Shown: positions 24,960 through 34,431, counted from the first letter of the stretch. The stretch: 64,000 nt of DNA from Arthrobacter sp. 9V (GCF_902506065.1 NZ_LR732912.1:4493525-4557524), one strand, 5' to 3'. The notes: a model not told the origin generated them from the letters alone. Numbers and translations: made by a program.

Positions 24960-25952
24960 CTACTTGATGGTTGGAAGTTTTGATCTGTCCGTGGTGAGAG
25001 CGACCGCGATAACGATCATTGCTCCAAACACGACGTTTTGAAGGACGGCGTTTACTCCGACGACGACCAAACCCACCTGGACAACTGTCACAATCAGGGC
25101 ACCGACCAGGCTCCGTAAAACGCTTCCAACCCCACCTGAGATTGCGGTTCCCCCAACGACCACGGCAGCGATGGTCGGCAGGAGAAGTGTATTGGCGAGG
25201 CTGGGCGAGCCGTAGGTGGTACGCCCTACGAGGGGCAATGCGGCCAAGCCGGCGGAGAGTCCCGCGAGAGCGAAAAGGCCCACCCTGAGTCGAACTGTGC
25301 GTATCCCGCTCATAAGGGCAGCTGACTCGCTGGCGCCGACTGCGTAGGTGTAGCGGCCTAACGGAAGGTACGTCATGGCCAGCCAGATGAGGATCACGAA
25401 GGCGACAGCCGCCACGAAGGACGCGGGAATACCTGCGATGTAGGACGTGGTCCAGGTGACCAGGTCGAGGTGCTTGGTCAGGGGCTGGTTGGTGGCATTG
25501 GAGATTTGCAGTGCCAGCCCGCCGTAAAGACCAAATGCTCCGAGTGTGACCACGAACGACGGGACTTGGGCAACGGCATGGATGAAACCCACGACGGCGC
25601 CAAAAGCAGTCGTAATAAGGAGAACCAGCAAGAGACCTCCGAGGCCCAACGGCGGGAGGAGTTGAACGATCAGGATGGATGACAAAGTTGTCAGGGCCGC
25701 CAAGGAGAGGTCGATGCCTCCCAGAATAATGATGGGCGTCAGTCCGGCCGCCAAAAAGACCAACGGAGCGGCCTGGGTTGCGACGGACTGCATCGATCCG
25801 GCTGAGAGAAAGCCGGGAGATTTGATACTGATGGAGAAATAGAGGGCAATGAGAAGGACAAGGGGCAGGAGCCCTCCCAGTCCGTTCCAGCGCCGAATTC
25901 GTATGAGAAGCGGGGTTCCTTTGGAGATTGCCGCAGGTGATGTTGTTGTCAT
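24960..25952 (-). CDS. Ribose/sugar-type ABC transporter permease (second)
   Basis: A 330-aa RbsC-like membrane permease with about nine to ten hydrophobic segments. Family hallmarks are APLVFLAAGLTPIIILGGIDLSLAA, FVVTLGAFGLYGG and the late GGTAISGGVGSVLRSLVGALIV. It pairs with the permease at 27519 to form a heterodimeric channel and is energised by the ATPase gene 13 bp upstream. Imports a pentose, hexose, cyclitol or related polyol. Confidence 0.92.
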   Translation of the reverse strand: MTTTSPAAISKGTPLLIRIRRWNGLGGLLPLVLLIALYFSISIKSPGFLSAGSMQSVATQAAPLVFLAAGLTPIIILGGIDLSLAALTTLSSILIVQLLPPLGLGGLLLVLLITTAFGAVVGFIHAVAQVPSFVVTLGAFGLYGGLALQISNATNQPLTKHLDLVTWTTSYIAGIPASFVAAVAFVILIWLAMTYLPLGRYTYAVGASESAALMSGIRTVRLRVGLFALAGLSAGLAALPLVGRTTYGSPSLANTLLLPTIAAVVVGGTAISGGVGSVLRSLVGALIVTVVQVGLVVVGVNAVLQNVVFGAMIVIAVALTTDRSKLPTIK

Positions 25953-25965
25953 TTTAGGTCCTTCC

Positions 25966-27522
25966 TCACACCATCAGCCGTACTAGGTCTTCCGAGCTGG
26001 GTTCGTCGTCCTGAAGGTCGAATCGCCCGGTTTCTACTCCGTCGCGCATCACTACGACCTGATCGGCCAGGCCCATCAGTTCCTCCAGCGTGTCGGAGAG
26101 CAGCACCACACCGATTCCAGCCTTGGTGGCGTCCCTAATGGCTCGGTAAACGTCGCCTTTTGCTCCTGCGTCGAGCCCTCGCGTCGGGTGGTCCAAAATC
26201 AGGACCCTTAGGTGCGGCAGTGCAAGCCATTTTGCGAGCACTACCTTTTGTTGGTTTCCTCCAGAGAGGCGTTGAATTTCAATGGATGGCGAGTCCATCT
26301 TGATCTTGAGGCGCCTTGCCCAGTCTGCAACGAGCCGGCGTTCAACTTTGGGTCTCCGCAAGAGGCCCTTCCAGCTAAGGGAGGGCGTCGCTGTGAGTAC
26401 CAGATTTTCCGTGACGCTTCGGTGGGTAACCATGCCTTCGACCCTGCGTTCTGCTGGGATAAAGCCAATGCCCTTGCGGACAGCGTCGGAAGGCGTATGA
26501 ATTTCAACAGCCGTCCCGTCAAGCTTCAGCTGCCCGGATGTCAGCGGATCTGCGCCGTACAAAGCGCGGCAGACAGATTCGCGCCCGGAGCCGATTACCC
26601 CCGCGATGCCTATGATCTGACCGGCATGTAGGTCGAAGGACAGATTTCTGAACGAGCCTTTGCGGCTCAAACCTTGGGCCGAGAGCACTACTGGGGTGTC
26701 GGTGGAAGCTTTTTCAGCGCTTTCGTCTTGGTAGTAGTAGTTATCCGCCCGTTCGGAGCCAACCATTAGCCGATAGAGGTCGTCTCCGTCGACGTCAGCA
26801 CGCGAATGCTCGGCTACTTTCTCACCATCGCGGAGTACCAGCACACGATCCGAGACTGCCAGGACTTCGTCCATGCGGTGACTGACAAACACGATTGCTG
26901 CGCGAGAGCGAAGCCGCCGAATCTGACTAAAGAGGCCTTCGATCTCGGAAGCGGTGAGGACGCTGGTCGGCTCATCAAACAAAATGATGAGGGGGCCGTC
27001 CACACTCTCTTCAAGCGCAAGCACCTTCGCCAGTTCAACGGATTGCCGGTCGACGAAGGAAAGGTCCTCAATGACTGCATCCGGGCTTGCAGAGCTGCCT
27101 GCGATGGACAGGTAACGCTGGGCTTCCTCCCTCATTTGGCTCCAGCGCAGAATGCCGCCAGCGGTGGCTGCGGACTGACGGCCCAAGAGAAGGTTTTCGG
27201 CCACGGTAAGGTTCGGCACCAAGGACTGCTCCTGGAAGACAATACCGATGCCCTTCATGCCTGCGTCTGCTACATTGCGCAGTGTTGTCGGACGTCCGTG
27301 AAGCTCAATTTTGCCGTGGTCGGGTTGCTCTACTCCGGTAAGGAGCTTGAGTAGCGTTGATTTTCCTGCCCCGTTCTGTCCGATGAGGCCAACAACCTCA
27401 CCCGTTTTTAGCTCGAGATCGAGTTCTTTGAGGGCATATGCCGGACCGTATTTCTTGCTGAGCCCTGAGACTCGCAATACGGTCGTGGCACCTGTGCCGG
27501 GGCCAGGTACTGTCTCGTTCAT
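25966..27522 (-). CDS. Sugar ABC transporter ATP-binding protein (double domain)
   Basis: A 518-aa fusion of two ABC domains as in RbsA/MglA. First half: Walker A GQNGAGKSTLLKLL, signature LSFVDRQSVELAKVLAL (degenerate), Walker B LIILFDEPTSVL. Second half: degenerate Walker A GVIGSGRESVCRAL, LSGGNQQKVVLAKWLA signature and VLILDHPTRGLD. The asymmetry is normal for this family. The start overlaps the upstream permease stop by 4 bp (ATGA). It powers import through the permeases at 27519 and 24960. Confidence 0.95.
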   Translation of the reverse strand: MNETVPGPGTGATTVLRVSGLSKKYGPAYALKELDLELKTGEVVGLIGQNGAGKSTLLKLLTGVEQPDHGKIELHGRPTTLRNVADAGMKGIGIVFQEQSLVPNLTVAENLLLGRQSAATAGGILRWSQMREEAQRYLSIAGSSASPDAVIEDLSFVDRQSVELAKVLALEESVDGPLIILFDEPTSVLTASEIEGLFSQIRRLRSRAAIVFVSHRMDEVLAVSDRVLVLRDGEKVAEHSRADVDGDDLYRLMVGSERADNYYYQDESAEKASTDTPVVLSAQGLSRKGSFRNLSFDLHAGQIIGIAGVIGSGRESVCRALYGADPLTSGQLKLDGTAVEIHTPSDAVRKGIGFIPAERRVEGMVTHRSVTENLVLTATPSLSWKGLLRRPKVERRLVADWARRLKIKMDSPSIEIQRLSGGNQQKVVLAKWLALPHLRVLILDHPTRGLDAGAKGDVYRAIRDATKAGIGVVLLSDTLEELMGLADQVVVMRDGVETGRFDLQDDEPSSEDLVRLMV

Positions 27523-28556
27523 TTGATGATCCTCAAAGGTCGGCGGCTGCGCCAGTTGGCTGCCACTACTGCGACGACGATGATGACGCCTACTACTGCT
27601 TGCTGAATGTAAGGCGTGACCCCAGAAAGGATCATCCCGTTTCCGAGTACTGTCAGGATCAGCACACCAATGACGCTTTGCCCGATGCTGCCCCGGCCTC
27701 CGCTAAGGAGGGTGCCTCCAACTACAACAGCGCTGATGGCGGGGAATAGCTGATTGGTTCCGGCCCCCACGTTTCCGATGCCGAGCTTGGCAGTCATCAT
27801 GATGGCCGCAAGAGATGCGAGAAAGCCGGCGAGGACGAAGGCCATCAATTTATAACGCGCCACTCTGACGCCTGCAAGGGCGACGAGTTCTTCCGACCCT
27901 CCAATTGCGTACAACATCCTTCCGAAACGGGTGAAGCGCAGGATCCCTATTCCGGCGAGGACAACTGCCAAAGCGATGAAGTCCGAGCTCTCCAGACCCA
28001 GCCACCTGGTCAGTGAGAGTGAGCGGAAGGCTTCGTCCTGGATCGCAGGGGGGTTGCCGGGAAAAAGGAAGCTGCCGATGCCAAGTCCGATGAACCAGGT
28101 TCCCAGGGTCACAATCAGCGACGGCAGGCGCAATTTCGTGTACACAAGTCCGTTGACCAGCCCGAAAGCCAGACCGATGCCCAATCCAACAACGAGCGCC
28201 CACATTCCGAAGTCCTGGGCATTAACGTTGTTTCTCAGCATCAAGGCGATGGTGATGCTGACAGTAGCCATCACTCCTTCAACTGAAAGGTCAATTGAGC
28301 CCATGAGGATTACAAAGGTCAGTCCGACTGCGATTACGACAGGTACTGCCGCAGCGTCCACAATGGCCACCATGTTGCCTGGAGTCATGAACTGGGGGTT
28401 GATCAGCGAAAAGACAATGAGTAGGAGAACAAGGATGCCGATCGGCCCGTAGAGGGCATTCCCGCGGAGCATACCGCCCTTGGAGGTGAAACCCCCGCGA
28501 CTACTTGGCGCCGACCCTTGTTTAGGCGGCTTCGTTCTAACTGCTTCGGTCGACAT
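27519..28556 (-). CDS. Ribose/sugar-type ABC transporter permease (first)
   Basis: A 345-aa RbsC-family permease. It has a polar 35-residue N-terminus followed by hydrophobic segments including PVVIAVGLTFVILMGSIDLSVEGVMA, SLIVTLGTWFIGLGI and the conserved AISAVVVGGTLLSGGRGSIGQSVIGVLILTVLGNGMIL. The C-terminus ends in a basic tail. It is second in the operon after the binding-protein gene. Confidence 0.93.
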   Translation of the reverse strand: MSTEAVRTKPPKQGSAPSSRGGFTSKGGMLRGNALYGPIGILVLLLIVFSLINPQFMTPGNMVAIVDAAAVPVVIAVGLTFVILMGSIDLSVEGVMATVSITIALMLRNNVNAQDFGMWALVVGLGIGLAFGLVNGLVYTKLRLPSLIVTLGTWFIGLGIGSFLFPGNPPAIQDEAFRSLSLTRWLGLESSDFIALAVVLAGIGILRFTRFGRMLYAIGGSEELVALAGVRVARYKLMAFVLAGFLASLAAIMMTAKLGIGNVGAGTNQLFPAISAVVVGGTLLSGGRGSIGQSVIGVLILTVLGNGMILSGVTPYIQQAVVGVIIVVAVVAANWRSRRPLRIIK

Positions 28557-28619
28557 CCTTGTTCCTTCTTACGGTGTGTGACTTAGGTGAGGCCCCGGTA
28601 CCCGACCGGGAAAGCTGGA

Positions 28620-29783
28620 TCAGGGTACGTCCGGGATCCAGGTGTCATCATTGATGGGGCTGGCGACTGAACCCCAGAGGTCGTCTTTGAGCTTGTCGTA
28701 GGTGTAGTCGGCGGGTCGGAAATTCGCACCGATCGCCAAGGCAGCGTCTACGTTGTCTCGGGTGACGACCTGCTGCTTCAGGTAGAAATCGCGCTGCTCA
28801 TGGGTCAGCTCGGAGGGCTTGATGTCCCCGATGATTGACGCGTAGGCAATGGCTGCACCATAGGCGCCCTGACCGAAGGCATCGGTCTTCACGGTGGACA
28901 ACGCATCGCCCTTTTTAATCAGGCCCAGCATGTCGGAAGAGCCGTCGGAACCGGTTACAAAAATTTTCCCCGCCAGGCCCTTGCTTCGGAGTGCCTCAAC
29001 AGCTCCGACCGCCATGTCATCATTCGCTGAGAAAATGCCCTTTATCTTGCCGGGGTACTTGGACAAGAGTGCGTTGACCGCGCTCTGCGCGTTCGCTGCC
29101 GTCCAATTGGCAGTCTGTGTATCCAGAAGGTTCACCTCCGGGTTCTTTTCCAAAGTCTGGTGAAGGCCGTAGATACGTTGTTTGTTGGAGGGGGCGTCCG
29201 GGACGCCCTGCAAAGCCACAATGTCTCCGGTCCCCCCGATGGCGTTGAACAGGTTGCCGGCACCCTGAGCACCTTCATCCACTCCGTCAAAAGCAGTGTG
29301 GGCCACCCAGCACCCCCCGCCGAAATCCCAGGGATGAGCGTCCGTTGGGCGGTTCCAAAGCGTGACGATCCGAGCGCCCGACTGTTGTGCCGCCTCCACG
29401 ATCGGTTTTGTAAAAGCATTCGAAGTGGGATCAACAATGATTCCCGTACCGGCCCCTCCCCCAGCCAGGGCGGAAGTGAGAGTATTCAGGATGGCCTGGC
29501 CATCGAACTTGCTTTCATAAACCGTAAGTTCGACATCAACGGAATCAGCGACGGCTCGCGCCCCTGCGATGACCTCTTGCCAGTAGGCGCTCGAAAGATC
29601 GCCCACTCCGAGAATCAGCTTTGCATCTTCGGGTTTGACTGTTGCGCTGCAAGCTTCTGAAGCGGCCGCGCTGCCGTCGGCGCCCGGACCAGGGGAACAT
29701 GCGACCAGCGACATGCCCAGCAAAGCAACAGCGCTGCCGAGGGCGAAAATTCGCCGACGCTGTGGTGAAGACGGATTCGACAT
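28620..29783 (-). CDS. Sugar ABC transporter substrate-binding lipoprotein
   Basis: A 387-aa periplasmic-binding-protein (Peripla_BP_4, RbsB-like) lipoprotein. The signal peptide runs to the lipobox MSLVACSPG near residue 28 (Cys28-30), anchoring it outside the membrane. The mature part shows two alternating alpha/beta domains (LILGVGDLSSAYWQEVIAGARAVADSVDVELTVYESKFD; GIFSANDDMAVGAVEALRSKGLAGKIFVTGSDGSSDML). It is longer than RbsB, as seen in actinobacterial cyclitol/sugar binders. ATG 29783 starts the signal peptide; it is the first gene of the operon and follows the promoter at 30053-30096. Confidence 0.92.
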   Translation of the reverse strand: MSNPSSPQRRRIFALGSAVALLGMSLVACSPGPGADGSAAASEACSATVKPEDAKLILGVGDLSSAYWQEVIAGARAVADSVDVELTVYESKFDGQAILNTLTSALAGGGAGTGIIVDPTSNAFTKPIVEAAQQSGARIVTLWNRPTDAHPWDFGGGCWVAHTAFDGVDEGAQGAGNLFNAIGGTGDIVALQGVPDAPSNKQRIYGLHQTLEKNPEVNLLDTQTANWTAANAQSAVNALLSKYPGKIKGIFSANDDMAVGAVEALRSKGLAGKIFVTGSDGSSDMLGLIKKGDALSTVKTDAFGQGAYGAAIAYASIIGDIKPSELTHEQRDFYLKQQVVTRDNVDAALAIGANFRPADYTYDKLKDDLWGSVASPINDDTWIPDVP

Positions 29784-30052
29784 ACAGCCTCTTAAGGTTT
29801 GGGGCCTGATCTGGCCCGCGAACGGGGAAGGACGCTGAGAACACTGCGTGTTCTGCGTCAGAAACTGGGAGTAAGTCGCCAACTTTCCGGCACACTCCGG
29901 TGTGCTTCTGGGTCTATGGAAAAGATCCATTGGAACAACCCGGGAACGAAGTCCGCAGTCAGCGGAAGAGTGCAAATCTGGCATCGACATTTTGCATCCA
30001 ACCCACTCCTTTGTGGGTGCGGTGTGATCTGTCTTGCACCGACCCATTTCCG

Positions 30053-30096
30053 AAAGTATCAGGGCAAATCAGTGCAGTCAACATATTTTCGAAATT
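30053..30096 (-). promoter_or_regulatory. Promoter and operator of the ABC operon
   Basis: On the minus strand, AATTTCGAAAATATGTTGAC (complement of 30077-30096) runs into the -35 TTGACT. A -10 TACTTT (complement of 30053-30058) follows 17 nt later. The near-palindrome AATTTCGAAAAT abuts the -35. The same 20-mer, one base different, occurs at 34432-34451. Confidence 0.75.
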
Positions 30097-30188
30097 AAGC
30101 GGTGTGTCTTCGATGGGGGTTTGCCGCCGTCAGGATCAAGATGTTTCGCTGGAAGGCCGGGGCGCAGGTTGTGATCATGCAGGGGCGC

Positions 30189-30974
30189 TCAGCCCGCGTA
30201 AAGGTTCAAGGACCTGGTCAGTTCTGCCGCTTGAAATTTGAGCGCCTCAGTCATGCGGGGCAGCTGTTCTTCTGGGAGACGTGATTGAAGTAGAACGAAA
30301 CTCAAGGCAGCCACGACGTCCCCTCCTGGCCCGAAAACCGGAGCGGCGATGCCCATCGCTTCCGCGTCCACTTCACCCCGGGTGATGGAGTGCCCGTCCC
30401 TGCGAATTTGCGCCAGACGGTCCACGATGGAGTCGATGTCGGTCAGGGTATGGGGGGAATAGCGCTGGAGGGGTTCCCGGGAAAGCAGTGCCCGGACCTC
30501 CTCTTCGGGAAGCCATGCGAGGAGCGTCAAGGCTGCGGCTCCGGCGTTGATGCTGAGACGACTGCCTCGCTCGTATGAGAAGCGGACGTACTGTCCCGAC
30601 CACTCCTCGCACTCAAGGCAGATGACTGCGGGTCCGCTACGGCCGGTAAGCAGCACCGTCTGCTGGAACTGGATGGCCAAGGCTTCCATTTTCGGCAAAG
30701 CCAGATCGGACAGCCCGTTCCCCCGGCGCGCTATGCGCGCCAGTTCAAGAATCCGAGGGCCGAGCCTGAAGCCGCTTTTCGGTCCTTCCTGAAGAAACGC
30801 CGACCCTACGAGGGTTTGCAAGTAGCGGTAGGCGGTGGACCGGGTGACCCCAAGTTCTGACGCAACTTCAGTTGCAGAAATCGTGGCCCTGGCATCGCTG
30901 AAGAGACCGAGGATCGTCAGAGCGCGATCCGCCGTACTGTTGCCATCTTTGTAGGTCTTTCGGTCCTCTGCCAC
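30189..30974 (-). CDS. IclR-family transcriptional regulator
   Basis: A 261-aa regulator. wHTH: STADRALTILGLFSDARATISATEVASELGVTRSTAYRYLQTLVGSAFL (residues 13-61); the effector domain follows with INAGAAALTLLAWLPEEEV and ITRGEVDAEAMGIAAPVFGPGGDVVAALSFV. It is divergent from the extradiol dioxygenase operon and upstream of the ABC operon, so either or both may be targets. Confidence 0.92.
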   Translation of the reverse strand: MAEDRKTYKDGNSTADRALTILGLFSDARATISATEVASELGVTRSTAYRYLQTLVGSAFLQEGPKSGFRLGPRILELARIARRGNGLSDLALPKMEALAIQFQQTVLLTGRSGPAVICLECEEWSGQYVRFSYERGSRLSINAGAAALTLLAWLPEEEVRALLSREPLQRYSPHTLTDIDSIVDRLAQIRRDGHSITRGEVDAEAMGIAAPVFGPGGDVVAALSFVLLQSRLPEEQLPRMTEALKFQAAELTRSLNLYAG

Positions 30975-31003
30975 ATCTACATCCTAGTTTTCCTGCGGAC
31001 ATT

Positions 31004-31054
31004 GCCTTGCCAGAACGAGGCAAGGCTTCTCATGTATCATTTTTCGCGTATAGT
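31004..31054. promoter_or_regulatory. Operator-like repeat and promoter before the extradiol operon
   Basis: GCCTTGCC (31004-31011) and GGCAAGGC (31019-31026) form a perfect 8-bp inverted repeat with a 7-nt spacer, between the divergent IclR and dioxygenase genes. TATAGT (31049-31054) is a plausible -10 for the plus-strand gene, whose start is preceded by AAGGAG (31081-31086). Confidence 0.5.
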
Positions 31055-31091
31055 GTCATGCTATTCGATACAACGACCCAAAGGAGCTGTC

Positions 31092-32027
31092 ATGGTCGAT
31101 CGTCCGACCCGAGTTGTATTAGAGGAAACCGAAAACGCCGGCATCCTTCGGCGAACCTCCGTTTCACACATTGGCTTTTACGTGCCGGATGTACCGGCAG
31201 CCGAAGCCTTTTACGCGAATGTTCTTGGTCTGGTCCGGCAGGCCGACCTTCCAAATGGCGGCGTCAGGCTGGGCTGGGGAACCGGGCACCACGTCATGGA
31301 TCTGATCCCCGGGGATCAGGGACTGGCGCATTTCGGGTTCGAAGTTCGCGATGCAGACGGGCTGGAGGGCATCCGGGCTCGACTGAAGGAAAAGGGACAT
31401 GAAGTCTCTGAGCTTGACCCGGCGTACATTGATTTTGCCGACGGACCTGTTGAAGGTCTCACAACTACCAACCCCGACGGCACCCCGGTCCACTTCCACT
31501 CTGCGGTCTGGCGCCAAGGGGAGAGTCTTGCTGACCCGGGCCGCCGGCCCATCAAGTTTCAGCACACCACCATCGGAACCTCCGATGTTCAGGCCATGGT
31601 CGATTTCTTCGTCAACACGATCGGCTTCCGTATCAGTGACCAGCTGGCCGACGGCCGATTCTGCTGGCTTCGCAGCAACAAGGATCATCACACCTTGGCT
31701 GTCGTCAACGTAGGCACCCCTGGCGTGCTCGACCACTACTCCTACGACTTGGCCGAGTGGGAGGATTTCAAAGCCTGGTGTGACAGGTTAACGGAGCTAG
31801 ACGTTCCCGTAGCGTGGGGGCCGGGGCGCCACGGCCCGGGCAACAACTTGTTCGTCTTCTTCGATGACCCGGCTGGAAACCACATCGAGCTCTCCGCTGA
31901 GATGGAAAAGTTCTACGACAGCCATGTCACGTATGTGCCGCGGAAGTGGAGCCCTGTTCCCAGCAGTGTGAATCTTTGGGGCGGTCAGCTTCCCACATGG
32001 CGCAATACGAGCGAGGCGAGCATCTAG
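31092..32027 (+). CDS. Type I extradiol dioxygenase (two-domain VOC)
   Basis: A 311-aa catechol 2,3-dioxygenase/BphC-like enzyme with two VOC modules (residues 23-140 and 154-272). Candidate Fe(II) ligands are His158 (KFQHTTIG), His215 (VLDHYSYDL) and Glu266 (GNHIELSAE), the 2-His-1-Glu facial triad in the C-terminal module. It meta-cleaves a catecholic ring. The start at 31092 has an AAGGAG ribosome binding site. It is followed after one base by the FAH-family hydrolase gene, which would act on the ring-opened product. Confidence 0.92.
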   Translation: MVDRPTRVVLEETENAGILRRTSVSHIGFYVPDVPAAEAFYANVLGLVRQADLPNGGVRLGWGTGHHVMDLIPGDQGLAHFGFEVRDADGLEGIRARLKEKGHEVSELDPAYIDFADGPVEGLTTTNPDGTPVHFHSAVWRQGESLADPGRRPIKFQHTTIGTSDVQAMVDFFVNTIGFRISDQLADGRFCWLRSNKDHHTLAVVNVGTPGVLDHYSYDLAEWEDFKAWCDRLTELDVPVAWGPGRHGPGNNLFVFFDDPAGNHIELSAEMEKFYDSHVTYVPRKWSPVPSSVNLWGGQLPTWRNTSEASI

Positions 32028-32028
32028 C

Positions 32029-32856
32029 ATGGCTTACGTTTCGTATCGAAAAGACAACCATGATCACGTCGGGGTACTGGAGGATGACAGCGTCATCCCT
32101 TTGTCGGGGGTAACCCGCATCGGCCCCGACACGGGCACAAACGAGCTGGCCTCTGCCGAGAGGGACATCTCGGGGCGTACGCCAATTTCATCCGTGACCT
32201 TGCTGCCGGCCAGCCCGCGTCCGGCCAGGATCCTTTGCGTGGGCCTTAATTACCACGACCACATCAACGAGACAGGAAGAGAGATCCCTCAGTATCCCGT
32301 CCTCTTCCCAAAGTTTGCCTCTAATCTTGTGGCCGCCAACGATGACATCGCGCTCCCTGCTGAGTCGCACCAAGTAGATTACGAGTGCGAGCTGGCGGTA
32401 GTCATCGGCAAAAGAGGCAGGCGGATCCCGCAGGAAGAGGCGTACTCGCACGTTCTGGGATATACCGTGGCCAACGATGTAACAATGCGGGATTACCAGT
32501 ACAAGACTCACCAGTGGCTACAGGGTAAGGCCTGGGACAAAAGCACTCCACTGGGCCCCGTGATTGTCACACCAGATGAAGCCGACATCAGCAACGCAAG
32601 TATCAGAACGATCCTCAACGGTGACGTAATGCAGGAATCGAACCTCTCCCACCTGATTTTCACTATCCCCAGACTCATCGCGGATATTTCCGAGTTCACA
32701 GAGCTTGAACCGGGCGACGTCATCTTGACTGGGACTCCAGGAGGAGTGGGCTACCGTCGCGATCCCCAGGTGTTCCTGAAACCAGGAGACGTCGTCTCTG
32801 TGGAAATCGAGAAAATCGGGCGCATCGACAACAAGATCATTGCAGAAACTGTGTAG
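32029..32856 (+). CDS. Fumarylacetoacetate hydrolase (FAH)-family protein
   Basis: A 275-aa FAH-fold enzyme. The metal site is outlined by VDYECELAVVIGKRGRRI (ExE), and the family motifs LGYTVANDVTMRDYQ, KAWDKSTPLGPVIV and GDVILTGTPGGVG are all present. The family includes 2-hydroxyhepta-2,4-diene-1,7-dioate isomerases, acylpyruvases and 2-oxo-acid decarboxylases of meta-cleavage pathways. The gene begins one base after the dioxygenase stop, so the pair is a cotranscribed ring-cleavage module. Confidence 0.92.
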   Translation: MAYVSYRKDNHDHVGVLEDDSVIPLSGVTRIGPDTGTNELASAERDISGRTPISSVTLLPASPRPARILCVGLNYHDHINETGREIPQYPVLFPKFASNLVAANDDIALPAESHQVDYECELAVVIGKRGRRIPQEEAYSHVLGYTVANDVTMRDYQYKTHQWLQGKAWDKSTPLGPVIVTPDEADISNASIRTILNGDVMQESNLSHLIFTIPRLIADISEFTELEPGDVILTGTPGGVGYRRDPQVFLKPGDVVSVEIEKIGRIDNKIIAETV

Positions 32857-32887
32857 CGTTCCCGTCAGCGTACCGAACCGCTGATCA

Positions 32888-32923
32888 CCATGGCCTTGCA
32901 GCGGACAGACTGCAAGGCCATGG
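32888..32923. terminator. Hairpin between convergent genes
   Basis: A perfect 14-bp stem (32888-32901 with 32910-32923) with an 8-nt loop lies between the convergent FAH and HAD genes. It has no T-tract but is symmetrical, so it can serve both strands. Confidence 0.7.
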
Positions 32924-32996
32924 CAGCGGTAAGCGCTCGTAAAGACGGATCATCGCGCTCGACGGACTCCCTTAGGGCTTTGCTCCGGGTTCCATA

Positions 32997-33677
32997 TCAG
33001 TTGGAACAGAGATCGCCTGGCGTCCTGACCACGATCTCGCCGCTGGTGCTCTCGGGGCGGAAAAGGTGTCCCCAGCCCGCCGCCAACGCTCGGGCTCCGC
33101 TCCGCTTAGCAGCTTCGAGGTCGGTCGTGGCATCTCCGATGTAAGCGCAAGCGTGAGGGGCAAGGCCAAGGTCGCCGCAGGCACGAAGGATGCCGTCAGG
33201 AGCCGGTTTGGGGTGGCGCACTTGGTCACCACCGACAATGACCGCGAAATACTGCCGAAGTTGAGTGGCCTCAAGCAAAATCTCAGCGGCCCTTAGGCTG
33301 GCCCCAGTAAACACTGCCATTGGCAAGATGCCTTGAAGATCCGCCAGGACTCGGTGGACTTCAGGGTAAGCCTTGGCGGCATGAGCGCGCTCCGAAAGCT
33401 CGTAGTGATACCGGTCGACCTCCCCAGGGGAAGCGGGGCGGCCCAGCATATGCGCCAGCATCGCGGCGGGCTCCCCCAAGGAGTAGAGCGCAACCACTTC
33501 ATCCCGACTAAACACGGATCCGCCGATGCCGTGGACTGTGGCAATAAACGAATCTGGAACTACCGTCGCCGAGTTGATGAGCGTTCCATCCATGTCCCAT
33601 ATGAGACCCGAGCAGCCATCAAGATACGTTTCCGACAGTGACTGCGCCCGTAGTGCTTCTTGCGAGATGGAATCCAT
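32997..33677 (-). CDS. HAD-superfamily hydrolase (phosphatase-like)
   Basis: A 226-aa HAD hydrolase with motif I GLIWDMDGTLINS (nucleophile Asp29 and the +2 Asp), motif II VFTGAS, motif III lysine in HPKPAPDG and motif IV YIGDATTDLEAAKRSGA. The helical C1 cap lies between residues 35 and 100. Beta-phosphoglucomutase/phosphoglycolate phosphatase-like; the substrate is probably a sugar phosphate. It lies 8 bp after the GntR stop, so the two form an operon. Confidence 0.9.
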   Translation of the reverse strand: MDSISQEALRAQSLSETYLDGCSGLIWDMDGTLINSATVVPDSFIATVHGIGGSVFSRDEVVALYSLGEPAAMLAHMLGRPASPGEVDRYHYELSERAHAAKAYPEVHRVLADLQGILPMAVFTGASLRAAEILLEATQLRQYFAVIVGGDQVRHPKPAPDGILRACGDLGLAPHACAYIGDATTDLEAAKRSGARALAAGWGHLFRPESTSGEIVVRTPGDLCSN

Positions 33678-33685
33678 TGAACGAC

Positions 33686-34378
33686 CTACGACTCCGTTTC
33701 GGCAAGCGCCGGCAGCAGCTTGTCGGTTGTCCGCTGAATGTGGCCACGCAGGACTTCCACTGCCTCATCAGCCCGACGGCCCACTGCCGCGTCCAGCAGT
33801 GCGCGATGTTCGCCACTAATGTCTCTCTGGCGGTCATGAAGCGGCGCAGACCAGCGTCGGTAGAGTTCCGCCGCGTCTCTGAGAGCAATTGCCGTTGCCA
33901 GGATCCGGCGGTTCTTGCAACCCCTTAACAGCGCCAGATGAAAATTGTCATGCGCCGCCGCCCAGTCGTCCGACTGTCGGCCGGGATCCTCCGAATCGAG
34001 TTGCGGGATGCGCTCCAGAATGTGAAGAGCAGCGACGGCGCTACCCTCCCAGGTCACATCACCATCGGCAATGGCATACCGGAGCGCCAGCGTTTCGATT
34101 TCACAGCGCGCTGCCGTTAGGTCTACCAAATCATCGACACTTATCGAGACGACGCGAAATCCCTGTTGAGCGATGGACTCTACCAATCCCTGCTCTGCTA
34201 GCCTCTGCAGAGCCTCTCGCACGGAGCCCATCGAACATTCATATTTCTCTGCAAGTGCCGCGAAAGGAAGCTTCGACCCGGGCGACAGGCGGCCAGCGAG
34301 AATATCCTTCCGCAGCCCTTCGTAAACGGCACCACTCCGTGTAGAGCTTGCCCCGGGGCGCTCCTGCAATCGGACCAT
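33686..34378 (-). CDS. GntR-family (FCD) transcriptional regulator
   Basis: A 230-aa protein: wHTH YEGLRKDILAGRLSPGSKLPFAALAEKYECSMGSVREALQRLAEQGLVESIAQQGFRVVSIS (residues 19-79) and an all-helical FCD effector domain (residues 88-220; DDWAAAHDNFHLALLRGC contains DxxxH, a metal-binding position). The FadR/VanR-type fold senses carboxylic acids or sugar acids. It is divergent from the alcohol dehydrogenase gene, with the candidate operator at 34432-34451 in between. Confidence 0.92.
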   Translation of the reverse strand: MVRLQERPGASSTRSGAVYEGLRKDILAGRLSPGSKLPFAALAEKYECSMGSVREALQRLAEQGLVESIAQQGFRVVSISVDDLVDLTAARCEIETLALRYAIADGDVTWEGSAVAALHILERIPQLDSEDPGRQSDDWAAAHDNFHLALLRGCKNRRILATAIALRDAAELYRRWSAPLHDRQRDISGEHRALLDAAVGRRADEAVEVLRGHIQRTTDKLLPALAETES

Positions 34379-34431
34379 GTGCTCCTCCTTGGTTGTGTCG
34401 ATAGTAGCAGTCCATTTAGCTTCATGGCCTG

